Assembly (NCBI GenBank): GCA_008363385.1
Contig: RHKY01000041.1
Coordinates: 21,692-85,691, forward strand
Direction of reading: 5' to 3'
Source of the DNA: Acidobacteriota bacterium
GTDB taxonomy: Bacteria > Acidobacteriota > Thermoanaerobaculia > UBA5066
DNA length: 64,000 bases
Part shown: piece after piece, positions 16,837-24,763 of the stretch
How positions within the stretch are numbered: position 1 is the first letter of the stretch
Layout: every line of letters starts with the position of its first letter
Made by a program: the position numbers and the translations under genes
Notes under the pieces: model-generated
Told to the model about the DNA's origin: nothing
The model's input: the letters and a program-made list of their open reading frames with translations, nothing else
Databases searched by the model: none

Positions 16837-18030
16837 TCAGTCCTCGTCGCGCGGGATGTCGACGGGCTGGCCGACCGCGAAGTCGACCGCCGCGGGGATC
16901 GCCTCGTGCGGCAAGCCCTTCCAGTACACGGTCCACTCCGCCTCGCGCACGAGCCCGTCGCAGATCCTGGCGTACCACTCGCGAACCGGGTTGGCGCGGC
17001 GCGCGCGCCAGAGGACGGCCGGGTTCTCGGCCGCGACGGCTTCCCACAGGTCGCGCGCGATCCCCTCCCCCTGCGCCTCGGGCGAGACCGCGAACTTCGT
17101 CAGGTAGGCGCCGAACGGCGAGGCCGCGAGGACGGCGCAGCCGCGGTAGCCGTCCTCGAGGTAGACGCGGTCGGGCGTCCGCGCGAAGAACCCCTCGGCG
17201 GGCGGCCTGCCGAAGCTCGAGGCGAGGAGGTCGCGAAGTCGGGGCAGGTCGACGCCCTCCCACCCCTCGTGGCGGACCACGCGCGCACCCCTCCGGAGGA
17301 GCGTCCCGGCCCCCTTGACGGTGAAGAGCTCGCGCAGGAGGTTCAGGGGAGAGGTCACCGCGACCGTGAACGGGAGCGGCGCCATCCCCTCGCAGAGCCG
17401 CCGGGCGTGCTCGACGACGAGGGCCTCCTTGCGCGAGAGCTCGCGGCTCCCGAGCAGCGACGGGACGTCGGTCGCCAGGTTGACGATCGGGACGAGCTCT
17501 CCCCCCTGCCGCAGGCCGCCGGGCCGATGGAGGAACAGGAGCTTCCGCGCCTGGAGCTCCTCGAGGAGGGAGCCGAGCCGGTCGAGCCGCGCGGACGCGG
17601 GCTCCTCCTCGCGGGGCGCGAAGACGACGAGGGGGAGAGAGCCGGCCGCGGCGCAGGCCGTCACCCGGGACGGGAGCCTCCGGCGCGACGCGGAGAGCTC
17701 CACCACGGGGATCCCCTCGAGCCGGAGGTGGCGGGCGAGGAGGCGGGCGTGGCGCCCGGCGTCGGCCGGCTGGAAGATCCCGAGGACGACGGTCGGGAGG
17801 AGGCCGAGCGCCGCGAGGAACCGGAGGTCCTGGACGACCGCGTCCGCGGCGTCGGCCATCACGTGGGCGTCGACCGAGATCGCCGCGAACTGCTCCCGGG
17901 GCCGCGCGCGGAAGAGGTCGAGGTAGAGACGGGCCTCCGACGGGCGCCCGACGCTCTCGAGGAAGCGGAGGACGACCTCCTGCGGGGAGAGCTCGGGAGA
18001 GGGGCCCGGGACCGCGAGGTCTGCGTTCAC
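16837..18030 (-). CDS. N-acetylglutamate synthase-like protein (degenerate kinase domain + NAT domain)
   Basis: 397 residues. The N-terminal about 240 residues resemble the amino-acid-kinase fold of the Xanthomonas/eukaryotic NAGS-NAGK group (FLESVGRPSEARLYLDLF). The nucleotide and acetylglutamate glycine loops are lost: the strand that should carry K-GG reads VDAHVMAD, and LGIFQPADAG replaces the GGG loop. The C-terminal part (about 255-390) is the DUF619 acetyltransferase, with KFAVSPEAQGEGIARDLW for acetyl-CoA and WYARICDG near the end. The likely role is acetyl-CoA + glutamate to N-acetylglutamate, the first step of arginine synthesis, with the kinase half kept for structure or feedback. 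No other arg genes are nearby. Confidence 0.8.
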   Translation of the reverse strand: MNADLAVPGPSPELSPQEVVLRFLESVGRPSEARLYLDLFRARPREQFAAISVDAHVMADAADAVVQDLRFLAALGLLPTVVLGIFQPADAGRHARLLARHLRLEGIPVVELSASRRRLPSRVTACAAAGSLPLVVFAPREEEPASARLDRLGSLLEELQARKLLFLHRPGGLRQGGELVPIVNLATDVPSLLGSRELSRKEALVVEHARRLCEGMAPLPFTVAVTSPLNLLRELFTVKGAGTLLRRGARVVRHEGWEGVDLPRLRDLLASSFGRPPAEGFFARTPDRVYLEDGYRGCAVLAASPFGAYLTKFAVSPEAQGEGIARDLWEAVAAENPAVLWRARRANPVREWYARICDGLVREAEWTVYWKGLPHEAIPAAVDFAVGQPVDIPRDED

Positions 18031-18111
18031 GTCCGCCCGAGCATACGGATTCCCGGCGCCGGGTCGCGCGGGAACCGGAACGTCGGCTCGGCCTGCCTCG
18101 TCCGCCGGCGG

Positions 18112-18117
18112 TACGAT
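18112..18117 (+). promoter_or_regulatory. leaderless -10 element (TACGAT)
   Basis: TACGAT ends 8 bases before the GTG at 18126 of the EAL-PYP gene. This favours GTG 18126 as the true start with no leader, although the first 39 residues are Arg/Gly-rich and an internal ATG exists at 18243. Confidence 0.4.
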
Positions 18118-18125
18118 TCCCGGCG

Positions 18126-19307
18126 GTGCGGCGGAGAGCGTCCCCCAGCGGACGGACTCCCGCCGGCGGCCGCGCCGCCGGCCGGACCGGTTTCCGTCCG
18201 GCGGGCTCGGTCGCCGAGCTCCTCGACGGGAACGACCCGCGGATGGCCTTCCACGGGATCTACGACGTGGCGGGCGAGCCGTCGGTCCACGCCTACGAGG
18301 CGCTGATGCGCGGCCCCCGCGGCCTTCCGTTCGAGGGGCCGATGCTCGCCTTCGCCTTCGCGCGCTCGGTCGACCTCCTCGCCGAGCTCGACCTCGAGTG
18401 CGTCCGCTGCGCGCTCGCCTCCGCCCCCGCCGGACGGCGCCTCTTCCTGAACGTCCACCCGACCACGCTCACCGACAGGGGCTTCGAGACCGTCTCCGGG
18501 CTCGTCGCGGCTTCCGGGCGCGCCCCCGCCGAGGTCGTCTTCGAGGTCGTCGAGCACGGGCCGGACCGCGAGTCGGAGCTCCTCGCCTCGCTCGGGGGCC
18601 TGCGGCGCGCCGGCTTCGGGATCGCCGTGGACGACTTCGGCGAGGGGGCCTCGAACCTGCGCCGGCTCCTCCGGGTCCGGCCGGACTACCTCAAGCTGGA
18701 CCGCTGGTTCGTCAACGGAGCCGACGAGGACCCCGACCGCCGGGCCGTCATCCGCGCCACCGCCCGGCTCGGGCGCGACCTCGGGCTGCGCGTCGTCGCC
18801 GAGGGGGTCCGCTCGGCGGCGCTCCTCGACGTCGTCCGCACCGCCGGGGTCGAGCTGGTCCAGTGCTTCCGCTACCTGCCGCCGGGCCTCGTGGACCCGT
18901 TGGCCGAGGGGACGGCCGAGGGGACGTGCCGCGAGGCGCTCGACCCGGCCGCCCCGGACAGCCCCGTCCTCCTCGGGATCGACTCCTTCGCGGAGAGGGA
19001 CCTCGACGCGCTCCCGTTCGGCGTCATCCAGCTCTCGCGGGACGGGACGATCCTCCAGTACAACCGGTACGAGGAGGACCTGGCGCGGCGGCGGGCCTCG
19101 GAGGTGATCGGGAAGAACTTCTTCACCGAGGTGGCCCCGTGCACGGACGTCCGGGCCTTCGCGGGCCGCTTCCGCGAGGGCGTGGCCCGCGGCGAGCTCC
19201 ACGTCACGTTCGACTACGTCTTCGCCTTCTCCCCGCCGAAGCCGGTGCGCGTGACGCTCTGGTACAGCGGGGCCACACGCACCGGCTGGGTCTTCGTACA
19301 GGGCTGA
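18126..19307 (+). CDS. EAL phosphodiesterase fused to a photoactive yellow protein (PYP) domain
   Basis: 393 residues. Residues about 40-275 form an EAL domain with its catalytic set: E58-A59-L60, N109, E140, D169-D170 in VDDFGEG, K190 in LKLDR, E226 in AEGV and Q246. It should hydrolyse c-di-GMP. Residues about 290-393 align without gaps to photoactive yellow protein at an offset of 270. Tyr312 (PYP Tyr42), Glu316 (Glu46), Arg322 (Arg52) and the chromophore cysteine Cys339 (Cys69, in IGKNFFTEVAPCTD) are all kept. Met100 is replaced by Pro370 and Thr50 by Ala320. PYP binds p-coumaric acid through that cysteine and senses blue light. No TAL or coumarate ligase gene lies in the window. It could instead be a non-photoactive PAS descendant. 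Confidence 0.88.
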   Translation: MRRRASPSGRTPAGGRAAGRTGFRPAGSVAELLDGNDPRMAFHGIYDVAGEPSVHAYEALMRGPRGLPFEGPMLAFAFARSVDLLAELDLECVRCALASAPAGRRLFLNVHPTTLTDRGFETVSGLVAASGRAPAEVVFEVVEHGPDRESELLASLGGLRRAGFGIAVDDFGEGASNLRRLLRVRPDYLKLDRWFVNGADEDPDRRAVIRATARLGRDLGLRVVAEGVRSAALLDVVRTAGVELVQCFRYLPPGLVDPLAEGTAEGTCREALDPAAPDSPVLLGIDSFAERDLDALPFGVIQLSRDGTILQYNRYEEDLARRRASEVIGKNFFTEVAPCTDVRAFAGRFREGVARGELHVTFDYVFAFSPPKPVRVTLWYSGATRTGWVFVQG

Positions 19308-19395
19308 GCCCGCCCCCGGGCGTCGGGCGCCCGCGTCCCCCCGCCCGCCGGCGCCCGGAACGGGGGCCCGCACGGGGGACGAGGTCGGCCGTCGC

Positions 19396-20601
19396 TCAGG
19401 GGCGCGGGTCGGGAGGCTCCGGCGGGAAGAGGCGCCGGAGGAGGGCTCTCGCGCGGGACGCGAAGCCCTCGACGTCCACGTCGGGCGAGTACGCCGACAG
19501 CCAGGCGAACAGGCCGGTGCGGCCACCGGCGCGGTGCGTCGAGAGCCGGAAGATCCCGCCGCCGGGTCCGTCCAGCTCGCCCGAGACCTCCTGCCCCGGG
19601 AAGACCTCGAGGAAGCGGCCCGCGAGGCGATCCCCCCCGGCGGCGGCGACGCGGAAACGGGCCCCCTTCTCGAGCCGGTCCGCCTCGAGGTCGAAGCCGT
19701 CGGAGGAGAGGAGCCTCCGCCAGACCTCCTCCCGCGGGAGGGCCGTCGAGGCCGTCGCCCAGCCGACGCGGCGGTCCTTGCCTCGGTGCTTCTCGAGGTA
19801 GAGCTCGAGGGCCGAGAGCTCGTGCCGCCAGCCGACGCTCGTCGCCTCGACCTCGTCGTCCCAGGCCGGGCCGTGCCCGAAGCCCGAGTGGACGAGCGTG
19901 ACGCGCGTCCCGCCCTCTCTCTCCGCGAGCGTGACGTCGAGGGACATCGGCTCGCCGGTGGAGCGGTCCTCGACCGTCTTGCCGTCCGCGTCGAACCGCT
20001 GCGGGACGTCCTGGACGAGCGTCAGCCGCCGGTACGGCTCCCACGCTCCGATCCGGTGCCGCCACTCCCAGGCCTCCCCCCACGCCCAGAGGACGGAGCC
20101 GCCCGGACCGGGAACGACCTCGGCCCGCATCGGGAACCACCGGACCAGCTCGCCCGCCTCGGTGAGGGCCTTCCAGACCGCCTCCAGCGGCGCGTCGACG
20201 TCGACCTCGAACCGCGTGGAGCGCGTCCGCGGACCCTCCTCGGCGCGGACGCGCTGGTAGCTCGCGCGGTGGAGGTCGCGCACCTCGACGGAGAGGCTCC
20301 CCCGCCCGCCCGCGACGGTGCCGGGGAAGGCCGCCTTCAGGACCGCCAGCGCTTCGGCGGCGACCCGGGCCTTCAGCTCGTCGCTCCGACCCTCCAGGAT
20401 CGCGATCGTCAGCGCCGCGAAGGCGCGGTCGGGCGCGCCGTCGCCGAGCGCGGCGACCTCGTGGCGGACGACGCGGCTCTTGACGTCGAGGAGGCGGAAC
20501 TCGCCCGTCTTGGCGAGCGCCTCGTGGAGGTCGAGGAGGACGCGCCGGAGGTCCGGGCGGTCGGGGACGTTCGCGGAGAGCTCGAGGAGGAGGTGAGGCA
20601 T
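19396..20601 (-). CDS. CHMI-like domain fused to two SRPBCC (AHSA1/START) domains
   Basis: 401 residues. Residues 1-115 match 5-carboxymethyl-2-hydroxymuconate Delta-isomerase (CHMI, tautomerase superfamily): it begins MPHLLLELSANV with the catalytic Pro after the initiator Met, and has the typical ILEGRSDELKARV helix. Residues about 125-275 form an SRPBCC/AHSA1 lipid-pocket domain (FEVDVDAPLEAVWKALTEAG, then GGTRVTLVHSGFG). Residues about 282-390 form a second, more divergent one. No homoprotocatechuate genes are nearby, so a catabolic role is unlikely. A small-molecule binding or tautomerase role is inferred. The gene stands alone with a GAGGAGG site before the ATG. Confidence 0.75.
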   Translation of the reverse strand: MPHLLLELSANVPDRPDLRRVLLDLHEALAKTGEFRLLDVKSRVVRHEVAALGDGAPDRAFAALTIAILEGRSDELKARVAAEALAVLKAAFPGTVAGGRGSLSVEVRDLHRASYQRVRAEEGPRTRSTRFEVDVDAPLEAVWKALTEAGELVRWFPMRAEVVPGPGGSVLWAWGEAWEWRHRIGAWEPYRRLTLVQDVPQRFDADGKTVEDRSTGEPMSLDVTLAEREGGTRVTLVHSGFGHGPAWDDEVEATSVGWRHELSALELYLEKHRGKDRRVGWATASTALPREEVWRRLLSSDGFDLEADRLEKGARFRVAAAGGDRLAGRFLEVFPGQEVSGELDGPGGGIFRLSTHRAGGRTGLFAWLSAYSPDVDVEGFASRARALLRRLFPPEPPDPRP

Positions 20602-20668
20602 GCCGGATTCTCCCCGGTCGGGCGCCGTGGCGCCGTCGCCGGCCCGACCGTGACGGTCGCCGTCCGCC

Positions 20669-22399
20669 TCAGCGCGGGCCGGGGACCTCCCGGGCGGCCG
20701 GCGCGTCCGCCCGCCCCTTCCCGACGCAGAGGCAGGAGGACTCCAGGCCGATGTCGGCCCGCTTCCACGCCGCCCGGAAGCGCTCCTCCACCTTCTCGGC
20801 CTCGGCCGGGCGCTTGCGCTGGTTGAGCGCCGTGGCCAGGCCGCGGAGCGACCAGCCGTTCTCGGGGTACTGCGCCAGGTCCTCCCGGTAGACGGCCTCG
20901 GCCTCGGCGGGCTTCTTCGCCTCGAGGAGGATCGCCCCCAGCGCGTGCCGCGAGGGGACGGTCCAGGCGGGCGGCTCGTCGTACTTCAGGGCGCCCTCGA
21001 GCTTCACCGCCTCGCGGAGCCTCGCGACGGCCCGCCCGAGGTCCTTCTTCCGGTACGCGATCTCGCCGTCGAGGAAGGGGACGCCGACGGCGAGGACGTC
21101 GGCGGCCAGGTTCGAGCCCCAGAAGAAGTCCTTCGGCACCTTCGCCAGCGCTGCCCGGAAGGCGGCCAGCTCCTTCTCCGCCCGCGGGACCTGCCCGAGG
21201 GCAGCGTGGGCGACGCCGCGGAGGAAGCGGTCGTGGGCCGTCGAGACCGGGAGCTCGGCGGCGGGCGCCTTCCGTGCCAGGATCTCCTCCCACCGGCCGA
21301 ACCGCTTCAGCGCCTCCCCTTCCACGCAGAGGAAGGCGTCGGCGAACGGGGCGTTCTCCCGGACGAACTCCGGCGAGAGCCCGGCCACCACCTCGCGGGT
21401 CTTGGCGAGGGCGAGCTCGCTCCGCCCCTCCATCATCGCGGTGTAGGCCAGGAAGTGCGTGTTGTGAGCCATGTAGATCCTGTAGAAGCCGATCCGGCCG
21501 GTCCGCTCCTGGTAGCGCCGGTCGGCCGCGACCGCCCGCTCGTTGGCCGCTGCGGCCTCCGTCCACTTCCCGAGCCGGACGTCGATGTGCGAGGGCATGT
21601 GGACGAGGTGGCTGGAGTCGGGGACGAGCGCGCGGAGGCGGTCGGCCGCGGCCGCGGCCCGCTCGGGCTGCGGCGAGGCCTCGAGCGCGTGGATCGTGAG
21701 GTGCAGGCCCCCCGGGTGGTCGGGGGCGAGCTTCCTGGCCGACTCGAGCGCGGCGAGGACCTCAGCCGTCCCCGGCTGCGGCTTGCCGTCCTTCGTCCAC
21801 TGGTCCCAGGGCCGCGTGTCCATCAGCGCCTCGGCGGTGAGGACGGCCACGTCGGCGTCCGACGGGAAGCGCTCGCGCACCCCGAGCATCGCCTTGGCGT
21901 AGGCCGCGTCGAGCGGGGCGCGGTCCGCGGGCTGCGGCCAGGCGTAGCGGGACCCGAGGGCCTCGACGAGCGCCTTCTCGACCTCGCTCGCGCCCGAGGC
22001 GAGCGAGCGCGCCTTCTGCAGCGCCTCCCAGGCGGCCTTGGCACGGCCCTCGTCGACGAACGGGTTGTTGATGTGCGGGCCGTTGACGAGGGCGATCCCC
22101 CAGTGGGCCATGGCGAGCGAGGGGTCGAGGCGCGCCGCCTCGGCGAAGGCCCGCTCGGCCTCCTCGTGGTTGAAGGCGAAGGCCCAGACGAGCCCCTGGT
22201 CGAAGGCGCGCTGCGCCTCGGGGGACCGGGTCGAGACGGGGCGGCCGTAGGACCCCAGGTCGAACGGCCGCCATGCCGGGGCCGTCTCCGCGCCTCCCGT
22301 CGCGAGCACGCCGGGAAGGGCCAGGACGGTCGCCACCGCGAGAAGGGCGAGGGCACCCAGGGAGAAGACACGACCTCCGGCACGACGGCGAACGCTCAT
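20669..22399 (-). CDS. secreted/membrane-anchored TPR protein (HMPSHI family)
   Basis: 576 residues. An N-terminal hydrophobic segment (about 11-33) acts as signal or anchor. Tetratricopeptide-like helices fill the rest, with the conserved family block SSHLVHMPSHIDVRLGKW near the middle and a C-terminal Cys pair (SSCLCV). This family is widespread and uncharacterised; the two invariant histidines of HMPSH could bind metal. The gene has the best-defined control region in the window: a TTGACC/CATATT promoter with 17-bp spacing, a perfect 7-bp inverted repeat at the predicted transcription start, and an AGGAGGT ribosome-binding site. Confidence 0.8.
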   Translation of the reverse strand: MSVRRRAGGRVFSLGALALLAVATVLALPGVLATGGAETAPAWRPFDLGSYGRPVSTRSPEAQRAFDQGLVWAFAFNHEEAERAFAEAARLDPSLAMAHWGIALVNGPHINNPFVDEGRAKAAWEALQKARSLASGASEVEKALVEALGSRYAWPQPADRAPLDAAYAKAMLGVRERFPSDADVAVLTAEALMDTRPWDQWTKDGKPQPGTAEVLAALESARKLAPDHPGGLHLTIHALEASPQPERAAAAADRLRALVPDSSHLVHMPSHIDVRLGKWTEAAAANERAVAADRRYQERTGRIGFYRIYMAHNTHFLAYTAMMEGRSELALAKTREVVAGLSPEFVRENAPFADAFLCVEGEALKRFGRWEEILARKAPAAELPVSTAHDRFLRGVAHAALGQVPRAEKELAAFRAALAKVPKDFFWGSNLAADVLAVGVPFLDGEIAYRKKDLGRAVARLREAVKLEGALKYDEPPAWTVPSRHALGAILLEAKKPAEAEAVYREDLAQYPENGWSLRGLATALNQRKRPAEAEKVEERFRAAWKRADIGLESSCLCVGKGRADAPAAREVPGPR

Positions 22400-22409
22400 C
22401 GACGGACCT

Positions 22410-22428
22410 CCTGAGATGACTTCTCAGG
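22410..22428. promoter_or_regulatory. palindromic operator CCTGAGA-N5-TCTCAGG
   Basis: A perfect 7-bp inverted repeat with a 5-base centre, directly downstream of the -10 box and overlapping the Shine-Dalgarno sequence by 3 bases. Covering about -5 to +13 of the TPR gene transcript, it is well placed for a dimeric repressor. An RNA hairpin hiding the ribosome-binding site is the alternative. No regulator gene lies next to it. Confidence 0.6.
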
Positions 22429-22457
22429 AATATGGGGCCGGCCGGACCGCCGGTCAA
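22429..22457 (-). promoter_or_regulatory. sigma-70-type promoter of the TPR gene
   Basis: On the minus strand TTGACC (22457-22452) and CATATT (22434-22429) are separated by exactly 17 bases, giving a predicted start near 22422. Confidence 0.65.
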
Positions 22458-22535
22458 CCCCCCGGGCACTTCGTCGAAGCTCCAAGGGGAACCGTGGCCC
22501 GGCCGGCCGCCAGAGGGCCGAGCGGGGTGACCGCT

Positions 22536-23516
22536 TCAGGCGGCGGCGAGCGCACCCGTCCGGGCCACGGCCTTCCGCGCCGCCTCGACGACGGCCTCGG
22601 GCTGGGGGACGAATGCCTGCTCCAGGGCCCAGCTGGCCGCCGCCGGGGCGTCCGGGCCGCAGAGGCGGACGACCGGCGCGCGGAGGGCGTCGAAGGCCTT
22701 CTCGGCGACCGTCGCCGCCACCTCGGCGCCGAAGCCCGCCGTCCGGCTCGCCTCGTGGACGACGACGAGCCGCCCGGTCTTCGTGACCGACCCGAGGACG
22801 GCCTCCTCGTCCCACGGCTTGAGCGTCCGGAGGTCGATCACCTCGGCCGAGATCCCTTCGGCCGCGAGCGTCTCGGCCGCCTTCAGGCAGCTGACGGCCG
22901 TCTTGGCGTACGAGACGAGCGTGACGTCGTTCCCCTCGCGCCGCACCGCGGCCTTGCCGAGCGGGACGAGGTGCTCGCCCTCCGGGACCTCCCCCGGCGC
23001 GTGGAGGAGGCCGATGTCGAGGAAGAAGACGACCGGGTTGTCGTCCCGGACGGAGGCCTTGAGGAGCCCCTTGAAGTCGGCCGCCGTGGAGGGCATCACG
23101 ACCTTCAGCCCCGGGCTGTGGACGAACCAGGCCTCCAGGTTGTGGTTGTGCTGGGCGCCGACGCCCCAGCCGGCGCCGGTCATCGCCAGCGCGACGAGGG
23201 GGAACGAGAACTGCCCGCCCGAGATGAAGCGGAGCTTGCCCGCGCTGTTGACGAGCTCCTCCATGCTGAAGGTGAGGAACGGCGCGAAGAGGAGGTCGAC
23301 GACGGGGCGGAGCCCGGTGGCGGCGGCGCCGGCCGCGGTCCCGGCGATGATCCCCTCGGCCAGGGGCGTGTTCCTGACGCGGAGCGGGCCGAACTCCTGG
23401 GCGAGGTCGCGGCGCTTCGTGGCGATCCCCTCCCCGAAGGCGAGGACGCGCGGGTCGCGCCGCATCTCCTCGGCGAGGGCCTCTCCGATGGCGTCGTAGG
23501 GGGTGATCTGCTTCAT
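22536..23516 (-). CDS. TPP-dependent 2-oxo acid/acetoin dehydrogenase E1 beta subunit
   Basis: 326 residues from ATG 23516. It is a classic transketolase-like Pyr domain (AFGEGIATKRRD, RNTPLAEGIIAGTAAGAAAT, then RFISGGQFSFPLV) and a C-terminal transketolase domain (VTLVSYAKT, VIDLRTLKPWD, VVVHEASRTAGFGAEV). With the alpha subunit it forms the alpha2beta2 decarboxylase of pyruvate, branched-chain or acetoin dehydrogenase complexes. It follows the alpha gene by 14 bases. No E2 or E3 gene follows, so they must lie elsewhere. The substrate cannot be fixed from sequence; acetoin/pyruvate-type is the best guess. Confidence 0.9.
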   Translation of the reverse strand: MKQITPYDAIGEALAEEMRRDPRVLAFGEGIATKRRDLAQEFGPLRVRNTPLAEGIIAGTAAGAAATGLRPVVDLLFAPFLTFSMEELVNSAGKLRFISGGQFSFPLVALAMTGAGWGVGAQHNHNLEAWFVHSPGLKVVMPSTAADFKGLLKASVRDDNPVVFFLDIGLLHAPGEVPEGEHLVPLGKAAVRREGNDVTLVSYAKTAVSCLKAAETLAAEGISAEVIDLRTLKPWDEEAVLGSVTKTGRLVVVHEASRTAGFGAEVAATVAEKAFDALRAPVVRLCGPDAPAAASWALEQAFVPQPEAVVEAARKAVARTGALAAA

Positions 23517-23530
23517 GGCGGCGTCCCTTC

Positions 23531-24496
23531 TCAGGCGTAGACGTGGGTGGTGAGCTGGTCCGGCGAGGGCCAGGGGGACTCGGCGGCGAACGCGAAGGCG
23601 GCCTCGAGCCGCTCGGAGACGCGGCGCTCCATCGCGGCGACGTCGGCCGGCGTCAGGGCGCCCGCGGCGAGGAGCTTCCCGGTCAGGGCCGGGATCGGGT
23701 CGCGCCGCTTCCACGAAGCGAGCTCGCCCGCGTCGACGTACGACTGGTCGTCCGGCTCGAAGTGGCCGCGCAGGCGGTACGTCCGCGTCTCGAGGAGGAA
23801 GGGCATCCGGGTCTCCCTCACCTTCGCGACGGCCTCGGAGGCGGCGGCGAAGACGGCTTCCACGTCGTTCCCGTCCACGGTCCGCCCCTCGATCCCGTAG
23901 CCGGCGGCGCGGGAGGAGACGTCGTCGACGAGCATCGTCTCCTTCCGGTGGACGAAGGCCTGCCACTCGTTGTTCTCGCAGACGAAGAGGACCGGGAGCT
24001 TCCAGACGGCGGCCAGGTTGACCGCCTCGTGGAAGATCCCCTCGCAGGCGGCGCCGTCGCCGAAGAAGCAGGCGACGACCGCGTCCTCGCCGCTCATCGA
24101 GACCGAGAGCGCGACCCCGGGGGCGAGCGACAGCTCCCCGCCGACGATGGTCGACGTCAGGACGACGCCGAGCTCGGCGGCCGAGACGTGCAGGGGGCCG
24201 CTCTTGCCGCCGCAATAGCCGGTCGCGCGGCCCATGATCTCGGCCATCAGGCGGCCCGGGTCGGCGCCCCGGGCGAGCAGGTGGCCCGCGCTCCGGTGGT
24301 TCGTCAGGATCCGGTCCTTCGGCCCGAGGGCGGCGACGACGCCGACCGCGCTCGCCTCCTGGCCGACGGAGGTGCAGGTGCCCGGGGAGCGGCCCTCGGC
24401 GAAGGAGGAGGCGCTCCTCTCCTCGAAGCCCCGGATCAGGATCATCTGCTCCAGGAGCGCGGCGGGGTTCGGGTTCGAGACCACGGCCTTGGACAT
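23531..24496 (-). CDS. TPP-dependent 2-oxo acid/acetoin dehydrogenase E1 alpha subunit
   Basis: 321 residues. The thiamine diphosphate motif starts at GDGAACEG (146-153) and ends with CENNEWQ (Asn175-Asn176). The substrate-side blocks HRSAGHLLARG and GGKSGPLHV are typical of AcoA/PdhA. The TYRLRGHFEPDDQSY segment corresponds to the phosphorylation-loop region. It is the first gene of a two-gene unit with the beta subunit. Transcription is probably governed by a conserved repeat-containing promoter module 51-118 bases upstream, shared with the diiron MBL gene at 40303. Confidence 0.92.
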   Translation of the reverse strand: MSKAVVSNPNPAALLEQMILIRGFEERSASSFAEGRSPGTCTSVGQEASAVGVVAALGPKDRILTNHRSAGHLLARGADPGRLMAEIMGRATGYCGGKSGPLHVSAAELGVVLTSTIVGGELSLAPGVALSVSMSGEDAVVACFFGDGAACEGIFHEAVNLAAVWKLPVLFVCENNEWQAFVHRKETMLVDDVSSRAAGYGIEGRTVDGNDVEAVFAAASEAVAKVRETRMPFLLETRTYRLRGHFEPDDQSYVDAGELASWKRRDPIPALTGKLLAAGALTPADVAAMERRVSERLEAAFAFAAESPWPSPDQLTTHVYA

Positions 24497-24546
24497 CGTT
24501 CACCTCGTGTTCGGCGCGGGCGCTCGGGCGTTCCCGCGACGCCCGA

Positions 24547-24614
24547 AAGGTGCGGCGCCGGGCGGAGGGCCGCCAGCTAAGAAGCTCCTAACGGATCCTA
24601 AGAAAACGCTACCG
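24547..24614 (-). promoter_or_regulatory. conserved promoter module with four 10-11-bp-phased CTTAG-type repeats (copy 1)
   Basis: Read on the minus strand, toward the E1 alpha gene. Repeats on the plus strand are CTAAG (24577), CTAAC (24588), CTAAG (24598) and CTACC (24609), spaced 11, 10 and 11 bases. The block then continues as CTTAGCTGGCG and ends in CACCTT, 35 bases from the last repeat start and 51 bases from the ATG. The same order, spacing and orientation occur at 40177-40244. Direct repeats on one face of the helix are typical of OmpR/PhoB-type activators; the binding protein is not known. Confidence 0.6.
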
Positions 24615-24763
24615 CTCCCCGCGTCGAGCGATTCGCCCGCGGCTTCCGTACAAGCGGGAGGTACGGAGGGACGACGGTTGGCCGCCGGATTGCGTTCCCC
24701 CCGGGACCGCGCCAGACGGACCGGCCGGCGGAGGCCCCGCAGGAGGAAAGGAGGACCCGCGCG

